Shown here in pieces: positions 8,165 through 16,339 of a stretch of 64,000 nt of DNA (positions within the stretch are counted from its first letter, which is position 1; every line of letters starts with the position of its first letter). The stretch comes from Denitromonas sp. Lineage in GTDB: Bacteria > Pseudomonadota > Gammaproteobacteria > Burkholderiales > Rhodocyclaceae. The notes below the pieces were generated by a model. It did not search any database and was not told where the DNA came from. It worked only from the letters and a program-made list of their open reading frames with translations. The position numbers and the translations under genes are program-made. The stretch lies in assembly GCF_034676725.1 (NCBI RefSeq), contig NZ_JAUCBR010000004.1, positions 1,007,501 to 1,071,500 of the forward strand, given 5' to 3'.

Positions 8165-9697
8165 GTGCGTCTGTTGCGTCTCGCCAAAATCGTCGTCGTC
8201 AGCCTGCGTTTCGGGCTCGATCGCATGGTCCTCACCGCCGACCGCAGCGGCCAGCTGGTGCGGCTGTGGCGCATCGTTTTCTTCTGGCGCCGCTTCTCGG
8301 AGCCGCGCGCGGTGCGCCTGCGCCGCGCGCTCGAATCGCTCGGCCCGATCTTCGTCAAGTTCGGCCAGATGCTGTCCACCCGCCGCGATCTGCTGCCGCT
8401 GGACATCGCCGAGGAGCTGGCTCTGCTGCAGGACCGCGTGCCGCCCTTCCCCAGCGAAGAGGCCATCGCGGTCATCGAAAAGCTCTACGGCCGGCCGGTC
8501 GACGAGGTCTTTGCCGAGTTTGAACGCACGCCGGTGGCGTCGGCCTCGGTGGCGCAGGTGCACTTTGCCCGCCTGCAGGACGGCACCGAGGTGGCCATCA
8601 AGGTGCTGCGCCCCGGCATCGAACGCGTCATCGCCCACGACATGGCCCTGCTCGACGCGGGCGCCACCTTGCTCGACCGTCTGTGGCCCGAAGGCCGGCG
8701 GCTCAAGCCACGCGAAGTGGTGGCCGAGTTCGCCAAGCACCTGCGCGACGAGCTCGACCTGATGCGCGAGGCGGCCAACTGCTCGCAGCTGCGGCGCAAC
8801 TTCACCGACTCCAAGCTGCTGGTGGTGCCCGAGGTGTATTGGGACTACTGCGGCAAGTCGGTGATGGTGATGGAGCGCATGCATGGCGTGCCCATCTCGC
8901 GCACCCAGGCGCTGCGGGCGCAGGGCACCGACCTGTCGGCGCTGTCGCGCGCGGGGGTCGAGATCTTCTTCACCCAGGTCTTCCGCGACGGTTTCTTCCA
9001 CGCCGACATGCACCCGGGCAACATCTTCGTGCACGCCGACGGGCGCTATATCGCGCTCGACTTCGGCATCATGGGCACGCTCACCGATGTGGACAAAAAC
9101 TATCTGGCGCAGAACTTCCTGGCCTTCTTCCAGCGCGACTACAAGCGCGTCGCGCAGGCGCACATCGACGCCGGCTGGGTGCCCGCGCACACCCGGGTGG
9201 ACGAGTTCGAATCGGCCATCCGCGCGGTGTGCGAGCCGATTTTCGACAAGCCGCTGAAAGACATCTCCTTCGGCAAGACCCTGCTGCGCCTGTTCCAGAC
9301 CGCGCGCCGCTTCGAGATGGAAGTGCAGCCGCAACTGGTGCTGCTGCAAAAAACCCTGCTCAATATTGAAGGCCTCGGCCGCCAGCTCGACCCGGAGCTG
9401 GATCTGTGGACCACCGCCAAGCCCTTCCTCGAGCGCTGGATGGGCAACCAGGTCGGTTTCAGCGCGCTGGTGCGCCACATCAAGGAAGAGGCGCCCTACT
9501 GGGCCACCACGCTGCCGCAGCTGCCGCGCCTGGTGCACCACGCGCTGAGCACGCCCGACCGCATCGAGGCCGCCCGGCTCGACATGGCCCGGCTGGCCCG
9601 CGCCCAGCGCCGGCAAACGCTGGCGCTGACGGTGATCGGCGCGCTTCTGGCTGCCGTGCTCGCGCTGGAACTGTGGCGCCTGGCAGGCGGCGGATGA
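8165..9697 (+). CDS. ubiB: UbiB family protein (ABC1/ADCK-like atypical kinase), ubiquinone biosynthesis
   Basis: Membrane-anchored atypical kinase-like ATPase that supports ubiquinone biosynthesis. With the GTG at 8165 the protein is 510 residues and starts MRLLRLAKIV, like family members. An upstream GTG at 8072 would add 31 residues, but a CACAAT -10-like hexamer (8131-8136) lies after it, so the shorter start is preferred. Family features are the KxGQ motif FVKFGQML (residues 65-68), the Ala-rich loop ASASVAQVH, the catalytic-type HADMHPGN (279-286) and DFGIMG (299-301). A C-terminal hydrophobic segment (LALTVIGALLAAVLALELW) is the membrane anchor. It is usually next to ubiE/ubiJ, but here it stands alone, divergent from the caspase operon. 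The O2-independent ubiquinone genes ubiUVT lie 3 kb further on. Confidence 0.93.
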   Translation: MRLLRLAKIVVVSLRFGLDRMVLTADRSGQLVRLWRIVFFWRRFSEPRAVRLRRALESLGPIFVKFGQMLSTRRDLLPLDIAEELALLQDRVPPFPSEEAIAVIEKLYGRPVDEVFAEFERTPVASASVAQVHFARLQDGTEVAIKVLRPGIERVIAHDMALLDAGATLLDRLWPEGRRLKPREVVAEFAKHLRDELDLMREAANCSQLRRNFTDSKLLVVPEVYWDYCGKSVMVMERMHGVPISRTQALRAQGTDLSALSRAGVEIFFTQVFRDGFFHADMHPGNIFVHADGRYIALDFGIMGTLTDVDKNYLAQNFLAFFQRDYKRVAQAHIDAGWVPAHTRVDEFESAIRAVCEPIFDKPLKDISFGKTLLRLFQTARRFEMEVQPQLVLLQKTLLNIEGLGRQLDPELDLWTTAKPFLERWMGNQVGFSALVRHIKEEAPYWATTLPQLPRLVHHALSTPDRIEAARLDMARLARAQRRQTLALTVIGALLAAVLALELWRLAGGG

Positions 9698-9853
9698 TGA
9701 TCGCGGCATGATCCGCAACGATCCCGGCATGATGCGGTAAAAAAACCGCCCCCCGCGCCGGGCATCGTTGCTAAAATCGCGCCGAAAAAACGCCTGGGCC
9801 GACCACCGGTGGTCCCGGCCCTGCCATCCGCATCTGCTCTGGAGCCCACCGCC

Positions 9854-11263
9854 ATGCTGCTCTGGCTTGTCGCTGCCTACCTCGTCCTGTCCATCGGTAT
9901 CGGTCTGGTGGCCGCCATGCGGGTCCATAGCGCGAAGGACTACATCGTCGCCGGCCGCAACCTGCCGCTGTACATCGTCGTCGCCATGGTCTTTGCCACC
10001 TGGTTCGGCGCCGAAACGGTGCTCGGCATCTCCGCCACCTTCCTCGAGGAAGGCTTCCACGGGCTGATCTCCGACCCCCTCGGCGCCTCGCTGTGCCTGA
10101 TCCTGTTCGGCCTGTTCTTCGCCCGCCGCCTGTACCGCCAGAACCTGCTCACCCTCGGCGACTTCTTCCGCCGCCGCTACAACCGCACCACCGAGCTGAT
10201 CCTCTCGATGTGCATCGTAGTGTCTTACCTGGGTTGGGTGTCGGCGCAGATCACCGCCCTCGGGCTGGTGTTCAACGTGCTCACCGACGGCAGCGTCAGC
10301 ATGAACCAGGGCATGATGATCGGCGCCACCGTGGTGCTGCTCTACACCCTCTTCGGCGGCATGTGGTCGGTGGCCATCACCACCTTCGTGCAGATGATCG
10401 TCATCGTCCTCGGCCTGATCTACATCGCCTGGGAAGTGTCGGACCTGGCCGGCGGCGCCGGCAAGGTGATCAGCCACGCAGCCGCGGCGGGCAAGTTCGA
10501 ATGGCTGCCCGAAGCCAATGTGGGCGCCATCATCGCCTGGGTCGCCACGCTACTGACCATGGCCTTCGGCTCGATCCCGCAGCAGGACGTCTTCCAGCGC
10601 GCCAACTCCTCGCGCAACGAACGCATCGCCGTCAATGGCACGGTACTCGGCGGCATCGCCTACTTCCTGTTTGCGGCCATTCCCCTGTTCCTGGCCTACT
10701 CGGCCACCCAGATCGACCCCTCGCTGGTCGCCCGCTACATGGAAGAGGACTCGCAGCTGATCCTGCCCAACCTGATCCTCAACCACCTGCCCTTTGGCGC
10801 CCAGGTGATCTTCTTCGGCGCCCTGCTGTCGGTGATCATGAGTACCGCCTCCGGCACCCTGCTGGCCCCCTCGGTGACCTTCTCGGAAAACGTCCTGCGC
10901 GGCTTCATGCCCGGCCTCAGCGATCGCGCCTTCCTGCAGCTGACCCGCGTCACCGTGGTGGTCTTCGCCATCATCGTCACCGGCTATGCGATGCAGACCG
11001 AGAGTTCGATCCACGAAATGGTCGAGAACGCCTACAAGGTCACCCTCGCCGCCGCCTTCGTCCCGCTCGCCGCCGGCCTGTACTGGCGCCGCGCCAACAA
11101 CCTCGGCGCCGCCCTGGCCATTGTCTTTGGTCTGAGCGCGTGGATCGCGCTTGAATTCATCGCCCCCGAAGGCATCATCCCGCCGCAACTGGCCGGCCTG
11201 TGCGTGAGCGCAGTGGGCATGCTGATCGGCGGCTTCGCCGGCCGCCAGCAGCGGACCTACTGA
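9854..11263 (+). CDS. sodium:solute symporter family transporter
   Basis: Inner-membrane secondary transporter of the SSS (SLC5) family, 469 residues, with about 13 hydrophobic segments. Typical elements include AKDYIVAGRNLP after the first helix, the Gly-rich ATWFGAETVLG, TLGDFFRRRYN, and TLFGGMWSVAITTFVQM. The ATG at 9854 follows GGAG at a spacing of 9 bases; an in-frame GTG at 9809 would add a non-membrane tail and is not favoured. Substrate cannot be read from sequence: members carry proline, pantothenate, acetate, sugars or choline-like solutes. A strong intrinsic terminator follows directly, so it is probably a single-gene unit. Confidence 0.9.
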   Translation: MLLWLVAAYLVLSIGIGLVAAMRVHSAKDYIVAGRNLPLYIVVAMVFATWFGAETVLGISATFLEEGFHGLISDPLGASLCLILFGLFFARRLYRQNLLTLGDFFRRRYNRTTELILSMCIVVSYLGWVSAQITALGLVFNVLTDGSVSMNQGMMIGATVVLLYTLFGGMWSVAITTFVQMIVIVLGLIYIAWEVSDLAGGAGKVISHAAAAGKFEWLPEANVGAIIAWVATLLTMAFGSIPQQDVFQRANSSRNERIAVNGTVLGGIAYFLFAAIPLFLAYSATQIDPSLVARYMEEDSQLILPNLILNHLPFGAQVIFFGALLSVIMSTASGTLLAPSVTFSENVLRGFMPGLSDRAFLQLTRVTVVVFAIIVTGYAMQTESSIHEMVENAYKVTLAAAFVPLAAGLYWRRANNLGAALAIVFGLSAWIALEFIAPEGIIPPQLAGLCVSAVGMLIGGFAGRQQRTY

Positions 11264-11285
11264 GCCAGCCACCAGCGTCGACGAC

Positions 11286-11320
11286 AAGGCCGACACCCGG
11301 GACGGGCGTCGGCCTTTTTT
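11286..11320 (+). terminator. intrinsic terminator after the SSS transporter
   Basis: Stem GGCCGAC (11288-11294) pairs with GTCGGCC (11308-11314) around a 13-base loop, flanked by AA on the left and followed by six Ts. Confidence 0.85.
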
Positions 11321-11387
11321 ACATCACGTCACAAATCCGTAGATAAAAATAACGCAACGCATTGAAAACAAAACAAATCAGACTATA

Positions 11388-11401
11388 GGCACAATATTTG
11401 C
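11388..11401 (+). promoter_or_regulatory. sigma-54 (-24/-12) promoter of the PEP-CTERM gene
   Basis: Reads GGCACAATATTTGC: the -24 GG (11388-11389) and -12 GC (11400-11401) are separated by exactly 10 bases, and the surrounding GGCAC-N5-TTGC matches the RpoN consensus. Predicted start near 11413, about 33 bases before the ATG and 20 before AGGAG. PEP-CTERM genes in Zoogloea have been reported to depend on RpoN and the PrsK/PrsR two-component system. Confidence 0.8.
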
Positions 11402-11445
11402 TATGTGCACTCCGTCGCATCATATTTCATGCCAGGAGTCCAAAC

Positions 11446-12225
11446 ATGCTGCCCAAAACCTCGTTCAAGTCCGCCCTCGCCATCGGCATCATGACCGCCT
11501 CCGCGTCGGCCTTCGCCCTGCCGAACGTCTTCAATGACACCATCGCCAACGGTATCAGCCAGTTTGACTCGACCGTTGCGCTGGCCGGCTCGACCGTTGC
11601 CACCGCCCAGATCGTCAGCGGCACCAGTGTCTACAACTACACCGACCTCGGCGGCAACCCGGCGACCGTCACCATCACCCGCCCGAACGGCAGTGCCGTC
11701 GCCTTCGGCAGCGCCTACTCCAGCGGCGGCATCACCACCACCGGTGACGTCATCAACATCAACCCGAGCAATGGTGGCGAGGCGATTCCGGGCTTCAACT
11801 CCGGCGTGACCTTCACCTTCTCCTCGGCCATCAACGCCCTCGGCTTCGAAGTCGGCGACTGGGCTACCTGCTGCATGTCGGGCACCCGCCCGGTCGGCTC
11901 GCCCTCGACCGGCTCCGGCCTGTGGATCGCCTTCGATGGTGGCCAGGCCTTCCTGACCGCCAACGCCCTGTCGGCCAACGACAACCCGGGCTACGCTGCC
12001 GCCAACAGCTTCACCAACTTCATCGGCGCGATCGACGACACCAGCACCTTCACCTCCGTGACCTTCTTCGGTGACGGCTTCGGTGAGTTCCTGGTGGCCG
12101 GCGGCACGCTGCGCTTCTCCGCGGTGCCGGAAGGTTCCGTGAGCAACCCGATCCCGGAACCGGGCACTCTGGTGCTGGCCGGTCTGGCACTGGTCGGTCT
12201 GGGCCTGTCCCGCCGCAAGATGTAA
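11446..12225 (+). CDS. PEP-CTERM sorting-domain surface/secreted protein
   Basis: A 259-residue exported protein with an N-terminal signal peptide (hydrophobic core LAIGIMTASASAFA, cleavage likely after A24). Its low-complexity, Ser/Thr/Gly/Asn-rich mature part ends in a textbook PEP-CTERM signal: PEPGTLVLAGLALVGLGLS followed by RRKM (residues about 235-259). Such proteins are sorted by exosortase EpsH and associate with exopolysaccharide and floc formation in Rhodocyclales; no exosortase gene is in this window. The ATG at 11446 has AGGAG 7 bases upstream; a longer in-frame start at 11398 would overlap the sigma-54 promoter. It is a single-gene unit between that promoter and a 13-bp-stem hairpin. 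The domain in the middle is not recognised. Confidence 0.92.
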   Translation: MLPKTSFKSALAIGIMTASASAFALPNVFNDTIANGISQFDSTVALAGSTVATAQIVSGTSVYNYTDLGGNPATVTITRPNGSAVAFGSAYSSGGITTTGDVININPSNGGEAIPGFNSGVTFTFSSAINALGFEVGDWATCCMSGTRPVGSPSTGSGLWIAFDGGQAFLTANALSANDNPGYAAANSFTNFIGAIDDTSTFTSVTFFGDGFGEFLVAGGTLRFSAVPEGSVSNPIPEPGTLVLAGLALVGLGLSRRKM

Positions 12226-12272
12226 GCGGCGCACGACACGGCGCACTCAGCGCCGTTGCCAGACGGTTGGAA

Positions 12273-12303
12273 CACAACGCCCACGCATTGCGTGGGCGTT
12301 GTG
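12273..12303 (+). terminator. strong hairpin after the PEP-CTERM gene
   Basis: Perfect 13-bp stem (12273-12285 with 12291-12303) around the loop CATTG. Only a short CTT follows, so it is a weak match to a U-tract terminator, but its position 48 bases after the stop suggests a 3'-end structure. Confidence 0.6.
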
Positions 12304-12329
12304 CTTGCCGCCTCCCGCTGACAGCCCGA

Positions 12330-12371
12330 TTGACACGCATCAATCCCAAAAACCCGGCCAAGCCCTAGACT
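12330..12371 (+). promoter_or_regulatory. FNR-type box and -10 of the ubiUVT promoter
   Basis: TTGACACGCATCAA (12330-12343) matches the FNR/Anr consensus TTGAT-N4-ATCAA with one mismatch. A -10-like TAGACT lies at 12366-12371, which puts the box centre at about -41.5 from the predicted start near 12378, the class II activator position. Anaerobic induction would fit genes for O2-independent ubiquinone synthesis. Confidence 0.75.
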
Positions 12372-12398
12372 CTGGCGGCACTTCTTCTTGCTGCCGCC

Positions 12399-13412
12399 AT
12401 GACTGCCAATCACCCGATCGAACTCGTCTGCCCTGCCGGCAGCCTGCCCGCCCTGAAGACTGCCGTCGACGCAGGCGCCGACTGTGTCTACGTTGGCTTC
12501 AAGAACGCCACCAACGCGCGCAACTTCACCGGGCTGAACTTCACCGACGCCAGCATGCGCGAGGGCATCCGCTACGCACATGATCGTGGCCGCAAGGTGC
12601 TGCTGGCGCTGAACACCTATCCGCAGGCCGGCAACTGGCCGGAGTGGACCAAGACCATCGACACCGCCGCCGACATGGGCGTCGATGCAGTGATCCTGGC
12701 CGACCCCGGCCTGATGCGCTACGCCAACCGCACGCATCCCGATCTGCGCCTGCATCTGTCGGTGCAAGGCTCGGCCACCAGCTACGAAGCCATCAATTTC
12801 TATCACGAGCAGTTCGGCGTTCAACGCGCAGTCTTGCCGCGGGTGCTGTCGCTGCCGCAGGTCGAGCATGTGATCAAGAAGACCCCGGTCGAGATCGAAG
12901 TCTTCGGTTTCGGCGGCTTGTGCGTGATGGTCGAGGGGCGCTGCTCGCTGTCGGCCTACGCCACCGGCGAGTCGCCCAACTGCAACGGCGCCTGCTCGCC
13001 GGGCAAGCATGTGCGCTGGGAGCAGACCGCCAAGGGCATGGAAACCCGGCTCAACGGCATCCTCATCGACCGCTTTACCGACGACGAACGCGCCGGCTAC
13101 CCCACGCTGTGCAAGGGCCGTTTCGCCGTGGGTGACGACACCTACTACGCCATCGAGGAGCCGACCAGCCTGAACACGCTTGAGCTGCTGCCCGACCTGG
13201 CCCGCGCCGGCGTGCGCGCCATCAAGATCGAAGGCCGTCAACGCAGCCCCGCCTATGTGCAGCAAGTCACCCGCGTGTGGCGCGCCGCCATCGACCGGCT
13301 CAAGGCCGACGGCGAGCGTTTTGCCGTCCAGCCCGAATGGATGGCCGCGCTCAACAATGTCTCCGAAGGCCAGAGCCACACGCTCGGCGCCTACTATCGC
13401 CCCTGGAAATAA
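12399..13412 (+). CDS. ubiU: O2-independent ubiquinone hydroxylation protein UbiU (U32 peptidase-like)
   Basis: With UbiV and UbiT, UbiU supports ubiquinone synthesis without oxygen, replacing the O2-dependent hydroxylases; it carries a 4Fe-4S cluster in a U32-peptidase-like fold. The 337-residue product starts IELVCPAGSLPALKTAVDAG, as in YhbU proteins. Candidate cluster cysteines are C175 (FGGLCVMVEG), C182 (GRCSLSAY), C195/C199 (NCNGACSPGKH) and C238 (YPTLCKGR). The ATG at 12399 lacks a good Shine-Dalgarno, but the frame begins there and the promoter sits just upstream. ubiV follows after 9 bases and ubiT after that, an operon order conserved in denitrifying proteobacteria. An FNR-type box upstream suggests anaerobic induction. 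Confidence 0.95.
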   Translation: MTANHPIELVCPAGSLPALKTAVDAGADCVYVGFKNATNARNFTGLNFTDASMREGIRYAHDRGRKVLLALNTYPQAGNWPEWTKTIDTAADMGVDAVILADPGLMRYANRTHPDLRLHLSVQGSATSYEAINFYHEQFGVQRAVLPRVLSLPQVEHVIKKTPVEIEVFGFGGLCVMVEGRCSLSAYATGESPNCNGACSPGKHVRWEQTAKGMETRLNGILIDRFTDDERAGYPTLCKGRFAVGDDTYYAIEEPTSLNTLELLPDLARAGVRAIKIEGRQRSPAYVQQVTRVWRAAIDRLKADGERFAVQPEWMAALNNVSEGQSHTLGAYYRPWK

Positions 13413-13421
13413 GTCGTGCCC

Positions 13422-14325
13422 ATGAAACTCGCGCTCGGACCGCATCAATACTACTGGCCGCGCCAGGCCATGATGGACTTCTACGGCAACGTGGCCGAGT
13501 CACCGGTTCGACATCGTCTATGTCGGCGAATCGGTGTGTTCGCGCCGCCATGAAATGCGCCTCGAAGACTGGTTCGACGTCGCCCGCGTGCTGGCCGAGG
13601 CCGGCAAGGAAGTGGTGTTTTCCTCGCTGGTGCTGATCGAATCCGAGTCGGACCTGAAGGTGCTGCGCAAGCTGGTCAATCAACCCGATTTCCGGGTCGA
13701 AGCCAATGACATGGCCGCCGTCCAGGCGCTGGTGCGTGCCGGCCACAAACACTGGGTTGCCGGGCCGACGCTGAACGTGTTCAACCCCGAGACCATGAAT
13801 GTGTTCGCCGAACAGGGCGCCACGCGCTGGGCGGTGCCGCCCGAGATGGCGCGCGAAGCCATGGACGGCCTGCTCGCCGGCTGCGCGGTGCGCCCCGAGG
13901 TGGAAGTGACCGCCTATGGCCGCCTGCCGCTGGCCTACTCAGCACGTTGCTTCACTGCCCGCCACTTCAACCTGCAAAAAGACACCTGCGAGTTCCGCTG
14001 CCTGCAGCACGCCGAAGGCATGCCGCTCAAGACCCGCGAGGGCGAAGCCTTCCTGACGCTCAACGGCATCCAGACGCAATCGGCAAAGGTCTATAACCTG
14101 CTCGGCGACCTGCCGGCGCTCAAGGCCTCCGGCGTCGATGTGCTGCGCGTGCTGCCGCAGTCCGAATCCATGCCCGAGCTGCTGGCCCTGTTCCGCCGCG
14201 CCATCGATGGCGAGATCGCGCCCGCCGAGGCCTTCCAGCAATCCCAGGCCCTGATGCCCGAAGCGCCCTGCAATGGCTTCTGGCATGGCAAGCCGGGCCT
14301 CGAACAATACGTTGCCGCCGCCTGA
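13422..14325 (+). pseudogene. ubiV: UbiV (U32 peptidase-like), frameshifted by one extra G
   Basis: Partner of UbiU in O2-independent ubiquinone hydroxylation. The ATG at 13422 opens a frame encoding MKLALGPHQYYWPRQAMMDF, clearly the UbiV N-terminus. After GNVAESP it breaks: the DNA has CCGGTTCGAC at 13503-13512 where CCGTTCGAC would continue as SPFDIVYVGESVCSRRHEM. Removing one G at 13505/13506 joins the N-terminus to the long frame that ends at 14325 (GLEQYVAAA). Cluster-type cysteines remain downstream (YSARCFTARH; DTCEFRCLQHAEG). Everything else looks intact and the operon is complete, so a sequencing or assembly error is as likely as a real mutation. If real, translation could restart only at internal codons, losing about 37 residues. 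Confidence 0.85.
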
Positions 14326-14347
14326 GCGCGGCTTCACGGAGATTTCC

Positions 14348-14830
14348 ATGGCCAATATCCCCGCCTTCCGTGTACCGCCCGTCGTCGGCCGCCTGGTCGC
14401 CCGACTGCCGCAACTGCCGCCGACGCTGGCGCTGGTTGGCGCGCTGAACCTGGCGCTCGGTCGCATCCTGCCCAAGGACGACCTCGAACCGCTGACCGGC
14501 AAGCGCCTGCAGCTCGACGTCACCGACGCCGGACTGAGTCTGCGCTTTACCCTGTCGGCGCGTGGCTTCCGCCCACGCTTCGACCGTCTGTCCGCCGACC
14601 TCACCCTGCGCGCCGCCACCCGCGACTACCTCGCCCTGGCCCTGCGCGAGGAAGACGCCGACACCCTGTTCTTCAGCCGCCGCCTGGTCATGGAAGGCGA
14701 CACCGACATCGGCCTGCTGGTCAAGAACACCCTCGACGCGGTGGACTGGGACGCGCTCATCGCCGCCGCCAAGCCGGCCACCGTACTGGCCCGCTTCAAG
14801 ACCCCGCGACTGGGCACCCCCGCCGCCTGA
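14348..14830 (+). CDS. ubiT: UbiT, SCP2-domain lipid-binding accessory factor
   Basis: A 160-residue SCP2-type protein (YhbT/UbiT) that binds hydrophobic ubiquinone intermediates in the O2-independent pathway. The core contains GALNLALGRIL, LEPLTGKRLQLDV and the characteristic FFSRRLVMEGDTDIGLLVKNTLDAV near the C-terminus. The ATG at 14348 has GGAG at 14338-14341. It follows ubiV by 22 bases, completing ubiU-ubiV-ubiT. A GC-rich hairpin follows. Identification rests on the SCP2 signature plus the strict gene context, so confidence is high. Confidence 0.92.
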   Translation: MANIPAFRVPPVVGRLVARLPQLPPTLALVGALNLALGRILPKDDLEPLTGKRLQLDVTDAGLSLRFTLSARGFRPRFDRLSADLTLRAATRDYLALALREEDADTLFFSRRLVMEGDTDIGLLVKNTLDAVDWDALIAAAKPATVLARFKTPRLGTPAA

Positions 14831-14839
14831 ATCACCGCC

Positions 14840-14871
14840 GGCCCGCCCCGGCGGGCCGCTGCGCGTACAAT
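14840..14871 (+). promoter_or_regulatory. hairpin after ubiT and TACAAT -10 for the VanZ-like gene
   Basis: GGCCCGCC (14840-14847) pairs with GGCGGGCC (14850-14857) around CC, without a T-tract. TACAAT at 14866-14871 is a good -10 for the gene at 14911; no clear -35. Confidence 0.4.
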
Positions 14872-14910
14872 CGAGGCGTCTTCGCTGCCCGGTCTCGAAC
14901 CGCCCGACGC

Positions 14911-15969
14911 GTGCGCGCCTCCACTCAGCTGCCCCGCTACCTGACCCTGGCCTACGGCCTGCTGGTCGCCTATGCCTGCCTCCACCCCTTCACCGGGTGG
15001 AAAACGCAGGGGCTGCCGCTGTTCGACTTCCTCCTCGCGCCGTGGCCGATCTACTACCGGGTCGAGGACATCGTCCTCAACGTGCTCGGCTTCATCCCGC
15101 TCGGCTTCGTGCTCACCGCCGCCTGGCCTGCGCACTGGCCCCGGCCGCGCGCCGTCGTGCTCACCGTGCTGATCTGCGCCGTACTGAGCCTGTCGCTGGA
15201 GACCCTGCAGAACTTCCTGCCCACCCGCGTCGCCTCGAATGTCGACCTCGGCGCAAACACGCTCGGCGGCCTGCTCGGCGCGCTGGTCGGCGCCGCGCTC
15301 GGCCAGCGCATCTTCGACACCCGCGGCTGGCTGCACCAGTGGCACGACAAGCGCATTCTCGACGGCCACCTCGGCGACCTCGGCGTGGTGCTGCTGGCGC
15401 TGTGGCTGCTCGCCCAGCTCTCGCCCGAGACCCTGCTGTTCTCGGTCGGCGACCTGCGCCGGCTGTTCGACCTGCCGGCGCCGCTGCCCTTCAGCCCCGA
15501 GCGCTTCATGCGCCTGGAGGCGGCCATTGTCGCCACCCAGCTGGTGGCCATCGGCCTGGTCGCCCGCGCCTGCCTGCAGCGCTTCTCGCTGACCCTCGTG
15601 GTGCTGATCTGCCTGGGCCTGGGCGCACGCACGCTGGCCGCCACCAGCTTCTACATTCCGCCGCGCCCGCTGCTGTGGCTCACCCCCGGCGCCATCGCCG
15701 GGCTGGGCGCCGGCCTGCCGGTGCTGGCCGCCACCCTGGCCCTGCCCCACGCCCTGCGCCAGACCCTCGCCGCCGTCGCGCTGCTGGCCGGCACGGTGCT
15801 GGTCAACGTCGCCCCCGAAAACCCCTACCTGAGCTTCAACCAGACGCTGATCAACCAGGGCCACTTCCTCAACTTCAGCGGCCTCACCCACCTGGTGGCC
15901 AGCCTCTGGCCCTTCCTTGCGCTGGCCTACCTGAGCGCGGTCAACCTGCGCCGCACCACCCCTCGCTGA
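14911..15969 (+). CDS. VanZ-like family membrane protein
   Basis: A 352-residue integral membrane protein with roughly 8-9 hydrophobic helices. The N-terminal third matches the VanZ-like family: YLTLAYGLLVAYACLHPF, EDIVLNVLGFIPLGFVL, and SLSLETLQNFLPTRVASNVDLGANTLGG shortened here to its key LETLQ, PTR and NxDxxxNxxG elements. The start is a GTG at 14911; no ATG lies nearby and a -10 hexamer sits 40 bases upstream. VanZ itself gives low-level teicoplanin resistance by an unknown route; most chromosomal relatives have no known function, and the C-terminal half is unassigned. Confidence 0.82.
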   Translation: MRASTQLPRYLTLAYGLLVAYACLHPFTGWKTQGLPLFDFLLAPWPIYYRVEDIVLNVLGFIPLGFVLTAAWPAHWPRPRAVVLTVLICAVLSLSLETLQNFLPTRVASNVDLGANTLGGLLGALVGAALGQRIFDTRGWLHQWHDKRILDGHLGDLGVVLLALWLLAQLSPETLLFSVGDLRRLFDLPAPLPFSPERFMRLEAAIVATQLVAIGLVARACLQRFSLTLVVLICLGLGARTLAATSFYIPPRPLLWLTPGAIAGLGAGLPVLAATLALPHALRQTLAAVALLAGTVLVNVAPENPYLSFNQTLINQGHFLNFSGLTHLVASLWPFLALAYLSAVNLRRTTPR

Positions 15970-15989
15970 AGCGCCCGGCGGGTCGTGGC

Positions 15990-15995
15990 TATAAT
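15990..15995 (+). promoter_or_regulatory. perfect -10 (TATAAT) for the 16022-18549 gene run
   Basis: TATAAT 26 bases before the ATG at 16022, with GGAGG between. The -35 region is poor (TGAAGC at 17 bases), so the promoter may be activator-dependent. Confidence 0.5.
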
Positions 15996-16021
15996 GGTCG
16001 GCACTGACCGGAGGCCTGCCC

Positions 16022-16330
16022 ATGAGTTATTTTTCGCATCACGTTTTCTTCTGCTGTAACCAGCGCGAGGCCGGCGACACCTGCTGCAACGCCCACGGCG
16101 CCAGCGAGCTGCAGACCTACGCCAAGGAGCGCATCGCCAAGCTCGGCCTGAAGGGCAAGGGCAAGGTGCGCATCAACAAGGCCGGCTGCCTTGACCGCTG
16201 CGACGAGGGGCCGGTGCTGGTCGTCTACCCCGAAGAGGTCTGGTACACCTTTGTCGACAAGGAAGACATCGACGAAATCATCGACGAACACCTGGTCGGC
16301 GGGCGCGTGGTGACGCGCCTGCGCATCTGA
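16022..16330 (+). CDS. (2Fe-2S) thioredoxin-like ferredoxin domain protein
   Basis: A small soluble protein of 102 residues resembling thioredoxin-fold [2Fe-2S] ferredoxins. Cysteines available for the cluster are CC at 11-12, CC near 21-22, and the C-terminal pair in AGCLDRCDEGP, which is typical of the family. The C-terminal VWYTFVDKEDIDEIIDEHL is also characteristic. Its electron partner is unknown. The ATG has GGAGG upstream. The next gene begins 9 bases after its stop, so it probably heads an operon with the hydrolase, the GST and the NodI-like ATPase. Confidence 0.88.
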   Translation: MSYFSHHVFFCCNQREAGDTCCNAHGASELQTYAKERIAKLGLKGKGKVRINKAGCLDRCDEGPVLVVYPEEVWYTFVDKEDIDEIIDEHLVGGRVVTRLRI

Positions 16331-16339
16331 GGGCACGCC

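Noticed and set aside
8063..10477. An 804-codon minus-strand frame opposite ubiB and the SSS transporter
   Set aside because: The plus strand encodes both proteins with all expected motifs; the minus frame is low-complexity shadow.
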